A model generated the notes under the pieces. The model was not told the origin of the DNA. It did not search any database and saw nothing but the letters and a program-made list of their open reading frames with translations. Below are positions 1 through 7,390 of a stretch of DNA of 8,576 nucleotides, piece by piece; position 1 is the stretch's first letter; each line of letters opens with the position of its first letter. The DNA lies in assembly GCA_002361935.1 (NCBI GenBank), contig DESD01000018.1, positions 5,216 through 13,791 on the forward strand, in the 5' to 3' direction. The DNA is from Ruminococcaceae bacterium UBA3323 (GTDB lineage Bacteria; Bacillota; Clostridia; Oscillospirales; Acutalibacteraceae). The translations under genes and the position numbers were made by a program.

Positions 1-7
1 ACAATCT

Positions 8-36
8 ATTTTATAATATTGTTTAACTTGTGTCAA
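8..36 (-). promoter_or_regulatory. Divergent promoter reading out of the left edge
   Basis: Read on the minus strand, there is a perfect -35 box TTGACA (plus-strand 31-36), a 17-nt spacer and a -10 box TAAAAT (plus-strand 8-13), five of six matches to TATAAT. Transcription would start about at the window edge and run left, so the gene it serves is not visible. The region is very AT-rich, which makes chance -10 matches common, but the exact -35 with 17-nt spacing is stronger than expected for background. This is inferred from sequence only. Confidence 0.5.
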
Positions 37-96
37 TGTTTTATAAAAAAATTAACAATATATTATTTATATATAAAGCATATAACATAATATCTG

Positions 97-125
97 TTGA
101 ATTGAGTTGTAAGTTATGGTATAAT
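97..125 (+). promoter_or_regulatory. Sigma-A type promoter of the tepA-ftsK-comFC operon
   Basis: The -35 box is TTGAAT (97-102) and the -10 box is a perfect TATAAT (120-125), separated by 17 nt. A TG dinucleotide at 117-118 gives an extended -10 element. The predicted transcription start is near 132, leaving a 5' leader of about 38 nt before the ATG at 171. No riboswitch-like or attenuator hairpin is visible in that leader. No other comparable promoter was noticed before 7389, so this is the likely main promoter for all seven genes. Confidence 0.7.
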
Positions 126-156
126 AATACAGTTAATTCGGGCATAATAAGCATAA

Positions 157-161
157 AAGGA
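157..161 (+). promoter_or_regulatory. Ribosome binding site fixing the tepA start
   Basis: AAGGA lies 9 nt before the ATG at 171. It decides between that ATG and an upstream in-frame ATG at 30, which has no Shine-Dalgarno site and would lie upstream of the promoter's predicted transcription start. Confidence 0.6.
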
Positions 162-170
162 TGTGTTGTT

Positions 171-875
171 ATGTCTGAAGAAAATGAAAATCAAACTCAG
201 AGTGAGGAAAACTCTGCCCACAGTGCTTTTGAAACAGGTTCAATTACTGTTGAAAAAAACGGGCATTTTATCCATTGCTTAACAATTATCGGTCAGATTG
301 AAGGGCATTATATTCTGCCAAGCCAGAATAAAACAACAAAATATGAGCATGTTATTCCGCAGCTTGTTGCCATTGAGGAAAGCAAGGAAATAGAAGGGCT
401 TTTAATTATTTTAAACACGGTAGGCGGCGATGTTGAAGCCGGTCTTGCAATTGCAGAACTTCTTTCAACCATGAAAACTCCAACGGCTTCTTTGGTTCTG
501 GGCGGGGGGCATTCTATCGGTGTTCCGCTTGCTGTGTCCTGCAAAAAAAGCTTTATTGTTCCAAGTGCTACCATGACTGTTCATCCCGTAAGAATGAACG
601 GGCTTGTGCTCGGTGTTCCGCAGACATTGTCTTATTTTGAAAAAATGCAGGACAGAATTGTTAATTTTGTTGAAAATAATTCAAAAATATCTGCTGATGC
701 TTTTCGCAGTCTGATGATGAAAACAGGTGAGCTTATTATGGATGTCGGAACGGTGCTTGACGGCGACGGTGCTGTTGAATGCGGGCTGATTGATGAGCTT
801 GGCGGTTTGTCAAATGCGCTGGAATTCCTTAATAAAACTATTGAAATGGAGAATGCAGAGTGTTCTGGTCAATAA
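171..875 (+). CDS. tepA: TepA-type ClpP-fold serine peptidase
   Basis: This 234-residue protein belongs to the ClpP/crotonase fold, TepA-like branch. The core has the ClpP layout: a glycine-rich turn NTVGGDVEAG (82-91), a nucleophile-elbow segment GGGHSIGVPLA with candidate catalytic Ser115, VHPV with candidate catalytic His138, and a C-terminal VECGLIDELGG (202-212) like the ClpP ending. Asp191 is the likeliest third triad member. The acidic, Ser/Gln-rich first 25 residues look disordered. There is no signal peptide or membrane segment, so it is probably cytoplasmic. In B. subtilis TepA was described as helping protein translocation or degrading signal peptides, and its gene lies next to spoIIIE as here. 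The substrate in this organism is unknown. The start at 171 is chosen because it follows AAGGA and is the first start after the promoter. It is the first gene of the operon and overlaps the next ORF by 16 nt. Confidence 0.88.
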   Translation: MSEENENQTQSEENSAHSAFETGSITVEKNGHFIHCLTIIGQIEGHYILPSQNKTTKYEHVIPQLVAIEESKEIEGLLIILNTVGGDVEAGLAIAELLSTMKTPTASLVLGGGHSIGVPLAVSCKKSFIVPSATMTVHPVRMNGLVLGVPQTLSYFEKMQDRIVNFVENNSKISADAFRSLMMKTGELIMDVGTVLDGDGAVECGLIDELGGLSNALEFLNKTIEMENAECSGQ

Positions 876-1075
876 TTAATGAGAATGATATTCTGTTTGA
901 TGAAAAAAGTATAGAAGCAACCGACAGCGTGCGTTCTAGTAATCCGTATGATTATTTAAGAAAAGGCTATTTTGTTGATAATGCTTCTATGTTCGGAGGG
1001 AAAGATATTGTCAATTATAACAGCAATTTTTCAGGCTATAGGACAAGCTTTAACATTCATATTTCCGATATCTGA
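860..1075 (+). CDS. Short YlzJ-like protein (tentative)
   Basis: A GTG-initiated ORF of 71 residues starts inside the 3' end of tepA, with GGAG at 848-851 placed 8 nt upstream. Its N-terminus (FWSIINENDILFDEK) resembles the hydrophobic start of YlzJ-like proteins, and SSNPYDYL (26-33) resembles their conserved Ser-x-x-Pro-x-Asp-Tyr-Leu segment. The position between tepA and ftsK is exactly that of ylzJ in B. subtilis. Oddly, only about ten residues separate the two conserved parts, where I would expect roughly thirty, so the middle appears deleted. The last 22 codons overlap the next gene in another frame and look unlike protein conserved for its own sake. The function of the YlzJ family is unknown. 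The alternative is an untranslated or decaying relic; the ribosome site and the synteny favour a real small gene. Confidence 0.55.
   Translation: MFWSIINENDILFDEKSIEATDSVRSSNPYDYLRKGYFVDNASMFGGKDIVNYNSNFSGYRTSFNIHISDI
995..1010 (+). promoter_or_regulatory. Strong ribosome site and TTG start of the UppP homologue
   Basis: GGAGGG (995-1000) is followed after 7 nt by TTG at 1008-1010. Starting there gives MSIITAIFQAIGQALTF, which lines up with the usual first residues of UppP (Met-Ser-x-Ile-x-x-Ala-Ile). The upstream in-frame TTG (972) and ATG (981) lack a comparable site and would add non-homologous residues. Confidence 0.7.
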
Positions 1076-1874
1076 AAGCGGTCATTCCGCAATTTTTCAT
1101 AATTTTGCAGCCCGTAATTCCGGCGGAGTTTCGGAGCTTACCGGGCTGATACATATTGGAATTGCAATCGGTATTATAATTGCATTCTATAAAGTTTTTA
1201 TCAGAAATTTTGTTGAATTTGTAAACAGCTTCAAGGAAATATTTTCAAAAGATTTAAAAGTAAGACGAGCAAGCAATTCAAGAAGGTTTGTGTATTTCCT
1301 GTTGATTTCCTTTGTTCCCATGCTGTTATATTTAATTCCTGCTGGAAAAAAAGGAAATGTCTATCATTTTTTGAATATGCTGTCCTATGACGGCAATTTG
1401 CTTTCGGAAGGCATTGCTTTTTTGGTTACGGCAACACTTTTGCTTTTTGCTTCCTTAACTATGATGAAAAATCAGGAAAACAGAGGCAATCAGCTTTCGC
1501 TTCCGATTGTTATTCTTCTTGCAGTATCTGTTTTTGCAGCACTTCCGGTTTCAGGCTTGTCACTTTCCGCAACGATTATTTCCGTGGCTGTTCTTTGCAA
1601 TATCAATAAAAATATTGCTTTTCGCTATTTTATAAGCATTTCTGTTCCGATTTTAGTTGTTAAGGGCATTATAGAAATTATTGTATGTGCTTCATATGTG
1701 ACAATCATAACGGGAATTGTTGCTGTTGTGTTTTCCGCTGCGGCTGCATATTTTGCTTCAAAGCTTTTCAAAGCTGTTGTAAGCAATCGGTATTTGAAAT
1801 ATTTTTCCTATTATAACTATGCAATCGGTGCGATTGCTGTTGTAACCGGAATTGTTCAGTTTATTATAAAGTAA
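1008..1874 (+). CDS. UppP/BacA-like membrane protein with degraded active site
   Basis: This 288-residue hydrophobic protein is homologous to undecaprenyl-diphosphate phosphatase, which recycles the lipid carrier of peptidoglycan synthesis. It has the family length and layout: an N-terminal re-entrant segment with LTFIFPISESGH (15-26), about seven further hydrophobic segments (roughly 45-63, 94-112, 133-151, 165-196, 205-226, 228-250, 268-287), and a second half-repeat ending ALPVSGLSLSATI (178-190). Key residues differ from active enzymes. In E. coli numbering, Glu21 is Phe17 here, Ser27 is Glu23, and the Arg174 of the Gly-x-Ser-Arg-Ser-Gly motif is Leu186 with the next Gly missing. The Glu17 position is Gln13 (Gln is common in the family) and His30 is kept as His26. 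I infer that it is probably not an ordinary phosphatase; a lipid-binding or structural role is possible. It lies between tepA and ftsK, 9 nt before ftsK, so a division or sporulation link is plausible. The TTG start is supported by GGAGGG upstream. Confidence 0.8.
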   Translation: MSIITAIFQAIGQALTFIFPISESGHSAIFHNFAARNSGGVSELTGLIHIGIAIGIIIAFYKVFIRNFVEFVNSFKEIFSKDLKVRRASNSRRFVYFLLISFVPMLLYLIPAGKKGNVYHFLNMLSYDGNLLSEGIAFLVTATLLLFASLTMMKNQENRGNQLSLPIVILLAVSVFAALPVSGLSLSATIISVAVLCNINKNIAFRYFISISVPILVVKGIIEIIVCASYVTIITGIVAVVFSAAAAYFASKLFKAVVSNRYLKYFSYYNYAIGAIAVVTGIVQFIIK

Positions 1875-1883
1875 GAGGTAGTT

Positions 1884-4427
1884 ATGGCTAATAATACAAA
1901 TCGAAATAAGGGAAGACAAAACCCGTCAAGACAGAGCCAGTCCAGGGCTGCGGCTGAGCGGGAAGCATTGAAAAGAGCAAGGAAACAGGAAAGCATTAAC
2001 AGAATTGTCGGTGTTTCGCTTTTTGCAGTTTCGGTTATATTCTTTTTTATTGCCGTTATAAGCGGTGAGGGCGTGTGGCATATATTACATAATGTTTATG
2101 TCGGACTTTTCGGTATGCTTGCAGCCTGTATTTTTCCCATTGTAACAATTGTTATAACCGTTCTTTATTCCATTAAGGATAAGGAGCCTTCAAAGCTGAT
2201 TTCAAAGAGCATTGAATCAATTGTTTTGGTGCTTTTGATTTCCGCTTTTATTCATGTTGTTCAGAATCAGCCCGGCACTGATTTTAAGTTTGCCGTAACC
2301 GATGCATTCCAATCCGCTTCGGCAGAATTTAACGGCGGTTTCTTTGGTGCGCTTATCGGCTGGCTGCTGTTAACACTTGGAAAAGCACCGGCAATTATTG
2401 TTGATGTTGTTTTGATTTTTGTTGATTTTATGCTGCTTACCGCTATAACAATTATTCAGTTTTTCAAGGGTGCGGCAAAGCCTGCTGCGGATACATATAA
2501 AAAAGTTGCTCCCGTGATAAACGAGAAAATTGAGCAAAGAAGGCTTAGAAAAGGCAGTATCGATGTTCCGCTTGATATCACTCCGCCGGGTGAAGAGCCT
2601 TCAGAAACTGCTAAAAAAGCAAAAAAACAGGCTTCACTTGATATATCTAAAAACGATAACACTTCAACCTCGATTCCGAGAACGATTATTGACGAAATCA
2701 ATGCCGCCAATGAGAGAAAGAAAAAAGATAAATTGGCTGAAGAGGACAGAAATGAAAAATCAATAGATGATATTGTTAAGACTGCGTCCGAGGAAAAGCC
2801 TAAAAAGCAGATTGAGGAATTCAAAGTTACAAAAGAGCAGATGAGCTCCAATGTTGAAGATTATGTTATTCCGCCTGTATCCATTCTTAAAGCTGGAAAG
2901 CAGGCTGATACCAAAGATATAAGCGGAGAACTTAAAATGAATGCCGAAAGGCTTATTGATACGCTTCATTCATTCAATGTTGATGCATCCATTACGGATA
3001 TCAGCAGGGGACCTACCGTAACAAGATACGAGCTTAAACCGGCTGCCGGTATACGTATATCCAAGATAACAAATCTTTCCGACGATATTGCACTTAATCT
3101 TGCAGCAACGCATGTGCGTATTGAAGCACCTATACCGGGCAAAGCAGCTGTCGGAATAGAGGTTCCCAACACTGTTAAAAACAGTGTATCTATGCGTGAA
3201 CTTATTGATACGCCCGAATTTTACGAGGAAAAGTCAAAGCTTTCCGCAGGTCTTGGCAAGGATATAGCAGGAAAATGCGTTTATTGTGATGTATCCAAAA
3301 TGCCTCATCTTCTTATTGCAGGTACAACAGGCTCCGGTAAATCGGTTTGCATGAATTCAATTATTGTTTCCATTCTGTATCGTGCTAAGCCTGATGAGGT
3401 TAAGTTCCTTATGATAGATCCCAAGCAGGTTGAATTCTCAAAATACATCGGAATTCCGCATTTGCTTGTACCTGTTGTAACGGACCCCAGAAAGGCGGCA
3501 GGTGCTCTTGGATGGGCTGTTTCGGAAATGCTTCAGAGATACAATAAGTTTTCTGAAACAGGCGTAAGAGATATTGAGGGCTATAATAAATATGTTGCAA
3601 AGCATGAGGATATGGAGCCTATGCCTAAAATCTGCATCTTCATTGATGAGCTTGCTGATTTGATGATGGCGGCTCCGAAAGAGGTTGAAGATTCTATCTG
3701 CCGTCTTGCCCAGATGGCACGTGCTGCAGGTATGCATCTTGTTATTGCTACGCAAAGACCGTCGGTTGATGTTATTACGGGTCTTATCAAAGCAAATATT
3801 TCATCCAGAATTGCCCTCACTGTAAGTTCACAGATAGATTCAAGAACGATTCTTGATGCAAGCGGTGCTGAAAAGCTTCTTGGCAGAGGCGATATGCTGT
3901 ACAATCCGATTGGTGCAAGCAAGCCGATTCGTGTTCAGGGCTGTTTTATAAGTGATGAAGAGGTGGAAGAGCTCTGCAATTTCATTAAGCAGCAGGGTGA
4001 AACGGAATATGATGAAGCCATTCAGAAGGAAATTGAAGAAAAGGCTGTAACAGACAAAAAGGGCAATGCTTTTGAAGACGGCGGCGAAGAAAATGTTTAC
4101 GACCAGCTTTTTGAGAAGGCAGCCGAGGTTGTTATGGAAACAGGGCAGGCATCTACATCCTTCCTGCAGCGCAAGCTTTCTGTCGGCTATGCCAGAGGTG
4201 CCAAAATTATTGATCAGCTTCAGGAATACGGTGTAATCGGTCCTGCTGAGGGAAGCAAGCCGCGTAAGGTTTTGATGACAAAGCAGATGTGGCTTGAAAA
4301 GCGGGCTTATGACAGCGGTAAAGATTTTACAGCTGATAATACAGAGCAAATAACAATGGAAGATACCTTGATTGATGCAGGAAATGATGTAATAGATAAT
4401 CAGGGAAACGGAGACCTTTATGACTGA
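1884..4427 (+). CDS. ftsK: DNA translocase FtsK/SpoIIIE
   Basis: This 847-residue septal ATPase pumps double-stranded DNA through the closing division or sporulation septum. A basic N-terminus (1-40) precedes four membrane segments at about 41-60, 70-96, 110-127 and 152-195. A charged Lys/Glu-rich linker follows (about 197-320). The alpha/beta motor comes next, with Walker A GTTGSGKS (480-487), Walker B CIFIDEL (584-590, Asp588-Glu589) and conserved ATQRPSVDVITG (622-633). The C-terminal gamma winged-helix domain (about 738-799, with SVGYARGAKIIDQLQ) reads polar DNA motifs. The length and architecture are those of Gram-positive FtsK/SpoIIIE, and all ATPase motifs are intact. The start at 1884 has AGAGG 5 nt upstream and lies 9 nt after the previous stop. 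The tepA/ylzJ neighbourhood is the one that holds spoIIIE in B. subtilis, which favours SpoIIIE orthology, but the sequence alone cannot separate the vegetative from the sporulation role. Confidence 0.97.
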   Translation: MANNTNRNKGRQNPSRQSQSRAAAEREALKRARKQESINRIVGVSLFAVSVIFFFIAVISGEGVWHILHNVYVGLFGMLAACIFPIVTIVITVLYSIKDKEPSKLISKSIESIVLVLLISAFIHVVQNQPGTDFKFAVTDAFQSASAEFNGGFFGALIGWLLLTLGKAPAIIVDVVLIFVDFMLLTAITIIQFFKGAAKPAADTYKKVAPVINEKIEQRRLRKGSIDVPLDITPPGEEPSETAKKAKKQASLDISKNDNTSTSIPRTIIDEINAANERKKKDKLAEEDRNEKSIDDIVKTASEEKPKKQIEEFKVTKEQMSSNVEDYVIPPVSILKAGKQADTKDISGELKMNAERLIDTLHSFNVDASITDISRGPTVTRYELKPAAGIRISKITNLSDDIALNLAATHVRIEAPIPGKAAVGIEVPNTVKNSVSMRELIDTPEFYEEKSKLSAGLGKDIAGKCVYCDVSKMPHLLIAGTTGSGKSVCMNSIIVSILYRAKPDEVKFLMIDPKQVEFSKYIGIPHLLVPVVTDPRKAAGALGWAVSEMLQRYNKFSETGVRDIEGYNKYVAKHEDMEPMPKICIFIDELADLMMAAPKEVEDSICRLAQMARAAGMHLVIATQRPSVDVITGLIKANISSRIALTVSSQIDSRTILDASGAEKLLGRGDMLYNPIGASKPIRVQGCFISDEEVEELCNFIKQQGETEYDEAIQKEIEEKAVTDKKGNAFEDGGEENVYDQLFEKAAEVVMETGQASTSFLQRKLSVGYARGAKIIDQLQEYGVIGPAEGSKPRKVLMTKQMWLEKRAYDSGKDFTADNTEQITMEDTLIDAGNDVIDNQGNGDLYD

Positions 4428-6297
4428 TTTTCTGCCGATAAACAAAACCGAATGTGAAAAAAGAGGATGGGATAAGGTAGACTTTGTTTACGTAACAGGG
4501 GATGCTTATGTTGACCATCCCTCTTTTGGTGTTTCCATAATTTCAAGGGTTCTTGAAGCAAAGGGCTTCAGGGTAGCAATATTAAGCCAGCCCGATTGGC
4601 ATAGCAGCATTGATTTTATGCAGTTTGGCAAACCGAGACTCGGCTTTCTTGTTACAAGCGGAAACATAGATTCCATGGTGGCTCATTATACTGCCGCTAA
4701 AAAAATCCGCCGAAATGATGCGTATACTGCAGGCGGAAAGGCAGGCAAAAGACCTGACAGGGCGGTTATAGTCTATTCAAATATTATCAGAAATATATAT
4801 CCCGACATTCCCATAATAATCGGTGGACTTGAAGCCTCGCTCCGCCGTTTTGCGCATTATGATTATTGGGATGATGCAATAAGATCGTCCATTCTGATTG
4901 ATTCAAATGCAGATTTGCTTATCTACGGAATGGGTGAAAATCAGATCATTGAAATAGCCCAAAGGCTCAACAATGGCGAATCTGTTGATACCTTAACAGA
5001 TGTTAAGGGTACCTGTTATGCCGTGGATGTCAGGAATACTCCTTATATCGGTGTTGAAGTTCCGAGTCTTGAAAACTGTATAAAATTCAAACAGGAATAT
5101 GCTAAATCCGTTCGAATTGAGCAGGATGAGCAGGATCATATCAGAGGCAGGGCAGTTCGCCAGAGATGCGGAAGTAAAATGGTTGTTCAGAATGTTCCCA
5201 TGCCACCGCTTGAAACAGAAGAGCTGGATTGGGTATATTCACTTCCGTATATGAGAACCTATCATCCAAGCTATAATGCATTGGGTGGTGTTCCCGGAAT
5301 TGAAGAGGTTGAATTTTCCATCACACATAACAGAGGATGCTTTGGCGCATGTAATTTTTGTTCCATTCAGTTTCACCAGGGAAGATATATAACTTCACGA
5401 AGTAAGGAAAGCATTGTTGAGGAAGCAAGGAAGCTAACTACCTTAAATAACTTTAAGGGATATATTCACGATATCGGAGGACCGACAGCCAATTTCAGAA
5501 GGCCTTCCTGTGCATTTCAGCTTGAGCATGGGTTGTGCAAGGGAAAGAAGTGCCTTGCGCCAAAGCCATGCCCCAATTTGATATCAACTCACAGTGAATA
5601 TCTTGATATTCTAAGGGAAGTAAGAAAACTTCCAAAGGTAAAAAAGGTGTTTATCAGAAGCGGAATAAGATATGATTATCTGCTTGAGGATAAAGATGAT
5701 ACCTTTTTTAAGGAGCTTGTTGAAAACCATGTTTCAGGTCAGCTGAAGGTAGCTCCTGAGCATTGCAGCGCAGCAGTTCTTGACAAAATGGGGAAGCCTC
5801 ATATAGAAGCGTATATCGAGTTTTCAAAGCGATATTTTCGTTATACTGGGCAGATTAATAAGGAGCAGTATCTTGTTCCTTATCTTATGTCAAGCCATCC
5901 GGGTTCAACGCTTAATGATGCAATCGAACTGGCATGCTTTTTAAAGAAAAATCATATCCGGCCGGAGCAGGTGCAGGATTTTTATCCTACTCCCGGCACA
6001 ATTTCAACCTGTATGTTTTATACGGAGCTTGATCCGTACACCATGGAAAAGGTGTATGTTGCCAAAACGCCGCATGACAAGGCTCTGCAGAGAGCTTTGC
6101 TTCAGTATTATGACCCTAAAAACAAGCAGCTTTGCGAGGAAGCTTTAAGAAAAGCCCATAGATATGATTTAATTGGGAATTCAAAGGAATGTCTTGTTCA
6201 GTCATCTGCGTTCAACAGGAGTAGTAATAATGAAAATTACAGAAACAAGTACGGAAAATCCGCAAAAAGAAATGCAAAACAAAATAAAAAGCGATAA
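4420..6297 (+). CDS. ygiQ: YgiQ family radical SAM protein
   Basis: This 625-residue protein belongs to the YgiQ (UPF0313) radical S-adenosylmethionine family, whose substrate is not known. The N-terminal part (about 1-205) looks like the Rossmann-like, cobalamin-binding-type domain common before such cores, with DAYVDHPSFG (28-37) and IIIGGLEASLRRFAHYDYW (132-150). The radical SAM core carries the cluster motif CFGACNFC, Cys307-x3-Cys311-x2-Cys314. A second family-typical cysteine group follows at Cys364, Cys373, Cys378 and Cys384, possibly metal-binding. The C-terminal segment holds QDFYPTPGTISTCMFYT (519-535), characteristic of YgiQ, and a basic disordered tail. The ATG overlaps the ftsK stop by 8 nt, with GGAG 6 nt upstream, so translation is probably coupled. 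The last 68 nt overlap comEA; the Arg/Lys/Asn-rich tail there carries no domain. Membership of the family is clear; its role in this operon is unknown. Confidence 0.93.
   Translation: MTDFLPINKTECEKRGWDKVDFVYVTGDAYVDHPSFGVSIISRVLEAKGFRVAILSQPDWHSSIDFMQFGKPRLGFLVTSGNIDSMVAHYTAAKKIRRNDAYTAGGKAGKRPDRAVIVYSNIIRNIYPDIPIIIGGLEASLRRFAHYDYWDDAIRSSILIDSNADLLIYGMGENQIIEIAQRLNNGESVDTLTDVKGTCYAVDVRNTPYIGVEVPSLENCIKFKQEYAKSVRIEQDEQDHIRGRAVRQRCGSKMVVQNVPMPPLETEELDWVYSLPYMRTYHPSYNALGGVPGIEEVEFSITHNRGCFGACNFCSIQFHQGRYITSRSKESIVEEARKLTTLNNFKGYIHDIGGPTANFRRPSCAFQLEHGLCKGKKCLAPKPCPNLISTHSEYLDILREVRKLPKVKKVFIRSGIRYDYLLEDKDDTFFKELVENHVSGQLKVAPEHCSAAVLDKMGKPHIEAYIEFSKRYFRYTGQINKEQYLVPYLMSSHPGSTLNDAIELACFLKKNHIRPEQVQDFYPTPGTISTCMFYTELDPYTMEKVYVAKTPHDKALQRALLQYYDPKNKQLCEEALRKAHRYDLIGNSKECLVQSSAFNRSSNNENYRNKYGKSAKRNAKQNKKR
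6218..6222 (+). promoter_or_regulatory. Ribosome binding site fixing the comEA start inside ygiQ
   Basis: AGGAG is placed 7 nt before the ATG at 6230, within the 3' end of the upstream gene. It supports this start over the upstream in-frame start at 6173, which lacks a site and would lengthen the overlap with ygiQ. Confidence 0.7.
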
Positions 6298-6697
6298 GTA
6301 TCAGTCAATGGTGCTTGTCGCTGTAGCTTTGATTATTTTAGGTGTTATTTTTATAATTATTGCCCTGAATCAGCCGAAAGTTAATGAAGAAAAAACCGAG
6401 AGTACAGTAAACTCATCAGTTCCCGAGCATACGGAATTGAATTCAGATAAAACAAGCTCGGTTGATCAAAGCAGTGGAAATGATAAAACCGAGGCTTCGG
6501 TAACCTTTCCGATTAATCTGAATAACTGTACTGCCGAGGACTTAATGGCTATTGATAATGTCGGAGAAACAAGAGCTAATGCCATTATTGCGTACAGAGA
6601 ATATCTTGGAGGCTATACAAGCGTTGAGCAATTGAAAAATATCAGCGGAATAGGCGATACCGTTTATGCTTCTATTGCTCCTTATGTAACTGTATGA
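6230..6697 (+). CDS. comEA: ComEA-like helix-hairpin-helix protein
   Basis: This 155-residue protein resembles ComEA, the membrane-anchored double-stranded DNA receptor of natural transformation. A short polar N-terminus (1-25) is followed by one membrane segment (about 26-45, MVLVAVALIILGVIFIIIAL), then a Ser/Thr/Glu-rich, probably extended extracellular linker (about 48-92). The C-terminal DNA-binding region has paired helix-hairpin-helix motifs: NLNNCTAEDLMAIDNVGETRANAII (96-120, given in two halves around Ala107) and LKNISGIGDTVYASIAPYV (135-153). The SLBB domain found between anchor and hairpins in B. subtilis ComEA is absent, so this is a minimal form. AGGAG lies 7 nt before the ATG, and the gene overlaps ygiQ by 68 nt and comFC by 4 nt. 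Its usual partner, the ComEC channel, is not in the window, so competence is inferred only from homology. Confidence 0.87.
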   Translation: MKITETSTENPQKEMQNKIKSDKYQSMVLVAVALIILGVIFIIIALNQPKVNEEKTESTVNSSVPEHTELNSDKTSSVDQSSGNDKTEASVTFPINLNNCTAEDLMAIDNVGETRANAIIAYREYLGGYTSVEQLKNISGIGDTVYASIAPYVTV

Positions 6698-7389
6698 TTA
6701 AAGAACTATTAAAAAAACTGAAAATTGTTTTGTTTACTAAGCGCTGCGATATGTGCGGAGAAGTTGTCTGCTTTGATGAAAGCCTGTGTGAAGAATGCTG
6801 TGCTCTTTCTGAAATTGAAGAGCCCGTTTGTCTGAAATGCGGGTGTTCAAAAAAAGAATGTATATGCAAAAAGCATCAGAAAGAGGTTGAATATAAAGCC
6901 GTAATTGCTCCGTTTTATTATGAAGGCGCGGTTTCCCGTGCGATTCTTAATATGAAAATGAACGGAATGCCGAAGTTGACTGCCCTTCAGGGGAAATTTG
7001 TTGCCGATGCAGTTAAAAAGCATTATAAGGATGTTGATTTTGATTTTATAACCTTTGTTCCGATGAAAAAATCGGATGAAATCAGCAGGGGATATAATCA
7101 GGCAGCGCTTCTTGCAGGCATAGTATCCGAAGAATGTAATATTCCGGTTAAAGACGTTCTTGTTAAAAAGCGAAAAACCAAAGTTCAGAAGCGGCAAAGA
7201 GCAAATGAAAGATTTGCGAATATGTATGATGCCTTTGATTTACGGGAAAATGCTGATGTAATCGGCAGAAAGATACTTTTGATTGATGATGTTAAAACAA
7301 CCGGAGCTACATTGACATCCATTGCACTTACGCTTAAAGCATACGGTGCCAAATCGGTTTATTGTGCGGTTGTTGCAATTGTAAAATAA
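6694..7389 (+). CDS. comFC: ComF family protein (ComFC-like, phosphoribosyltransferase fold)
   Basis: This 231-residue protein has the ComFC/GntX layout. The N-terminal zinc-finger-like region is unusually rich in cysteine, with Cys18, 21, 32 and 35 the likeliest ligands and further Cys at 26, 36, 46, 49, 51, 56 and 58. After it come family markers: FYYEGAVSRAILNMKMNG (74-91), VPMKKSDEISRGYNQAALLA (122-141), and QKRQRANERFANMYDAF (165-181). The phosphoribosyltransferase signature ILLIDDVKTTGAT (194-206) includes the acidic pair Asp198-Asp199. ComFC is needed for efficient transformation and is thought to act with the ComFA helicase and DprA on incoming single strands; comFA is not in this window. 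The start overlaps the comEA stop as ATGA and no clear Shine-Dalgarno site precedes it, so translation most likely depends on re-initiation from comEA. It is the last gene of the operon, 1 nt before the terminator stem. Confidence 0.9.
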   Translation: MIKELLKKLKIVLFTKRCDMCGEVVCFDESLCEECCALSEIEEPVCLKCGCSKKECICKKHQKEVEYKAVIAPFYYEGAVSRAILNMKMNGMPKLTALQGKFVADAVKKHYKDVDFDFITFVPMKKSDEISRGYNQAALLAGIVSEECNIPVKDVLVKKRKTKVQKRQRANERFANMYDAFDLRENADVIGRKILLIDDVKTTGATLTSIALTLKAYGAKSVYCAVVAIVK

Positions 7390-7390
7390 T

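Noticed and set aside
30..170. In-frame upstream extension of tepA from an ATG at 30
   Set aside because: It contains the promoter, has no ribosome site, encodes residues unlike the family, and the ATG at 171 has AAGGA upstream.
972..1075. Apparent frameshift between two overlapping frames at the start of the UppP homologue
   Set aside because: GGAGGG and a TTG at 1008 give a complete family-like N-terminus, and the other frame has its own start and YlzJ-like content, so no frameshift is needed.
3840..4445. Long antisense open frame of about 200 codons opposite the 3' end of ftsK
   Set aside because: It lies wholly opposite conserved FtsK motor and gamma-domain codons, has no recognisable domain, and is one of several such shadow frames.
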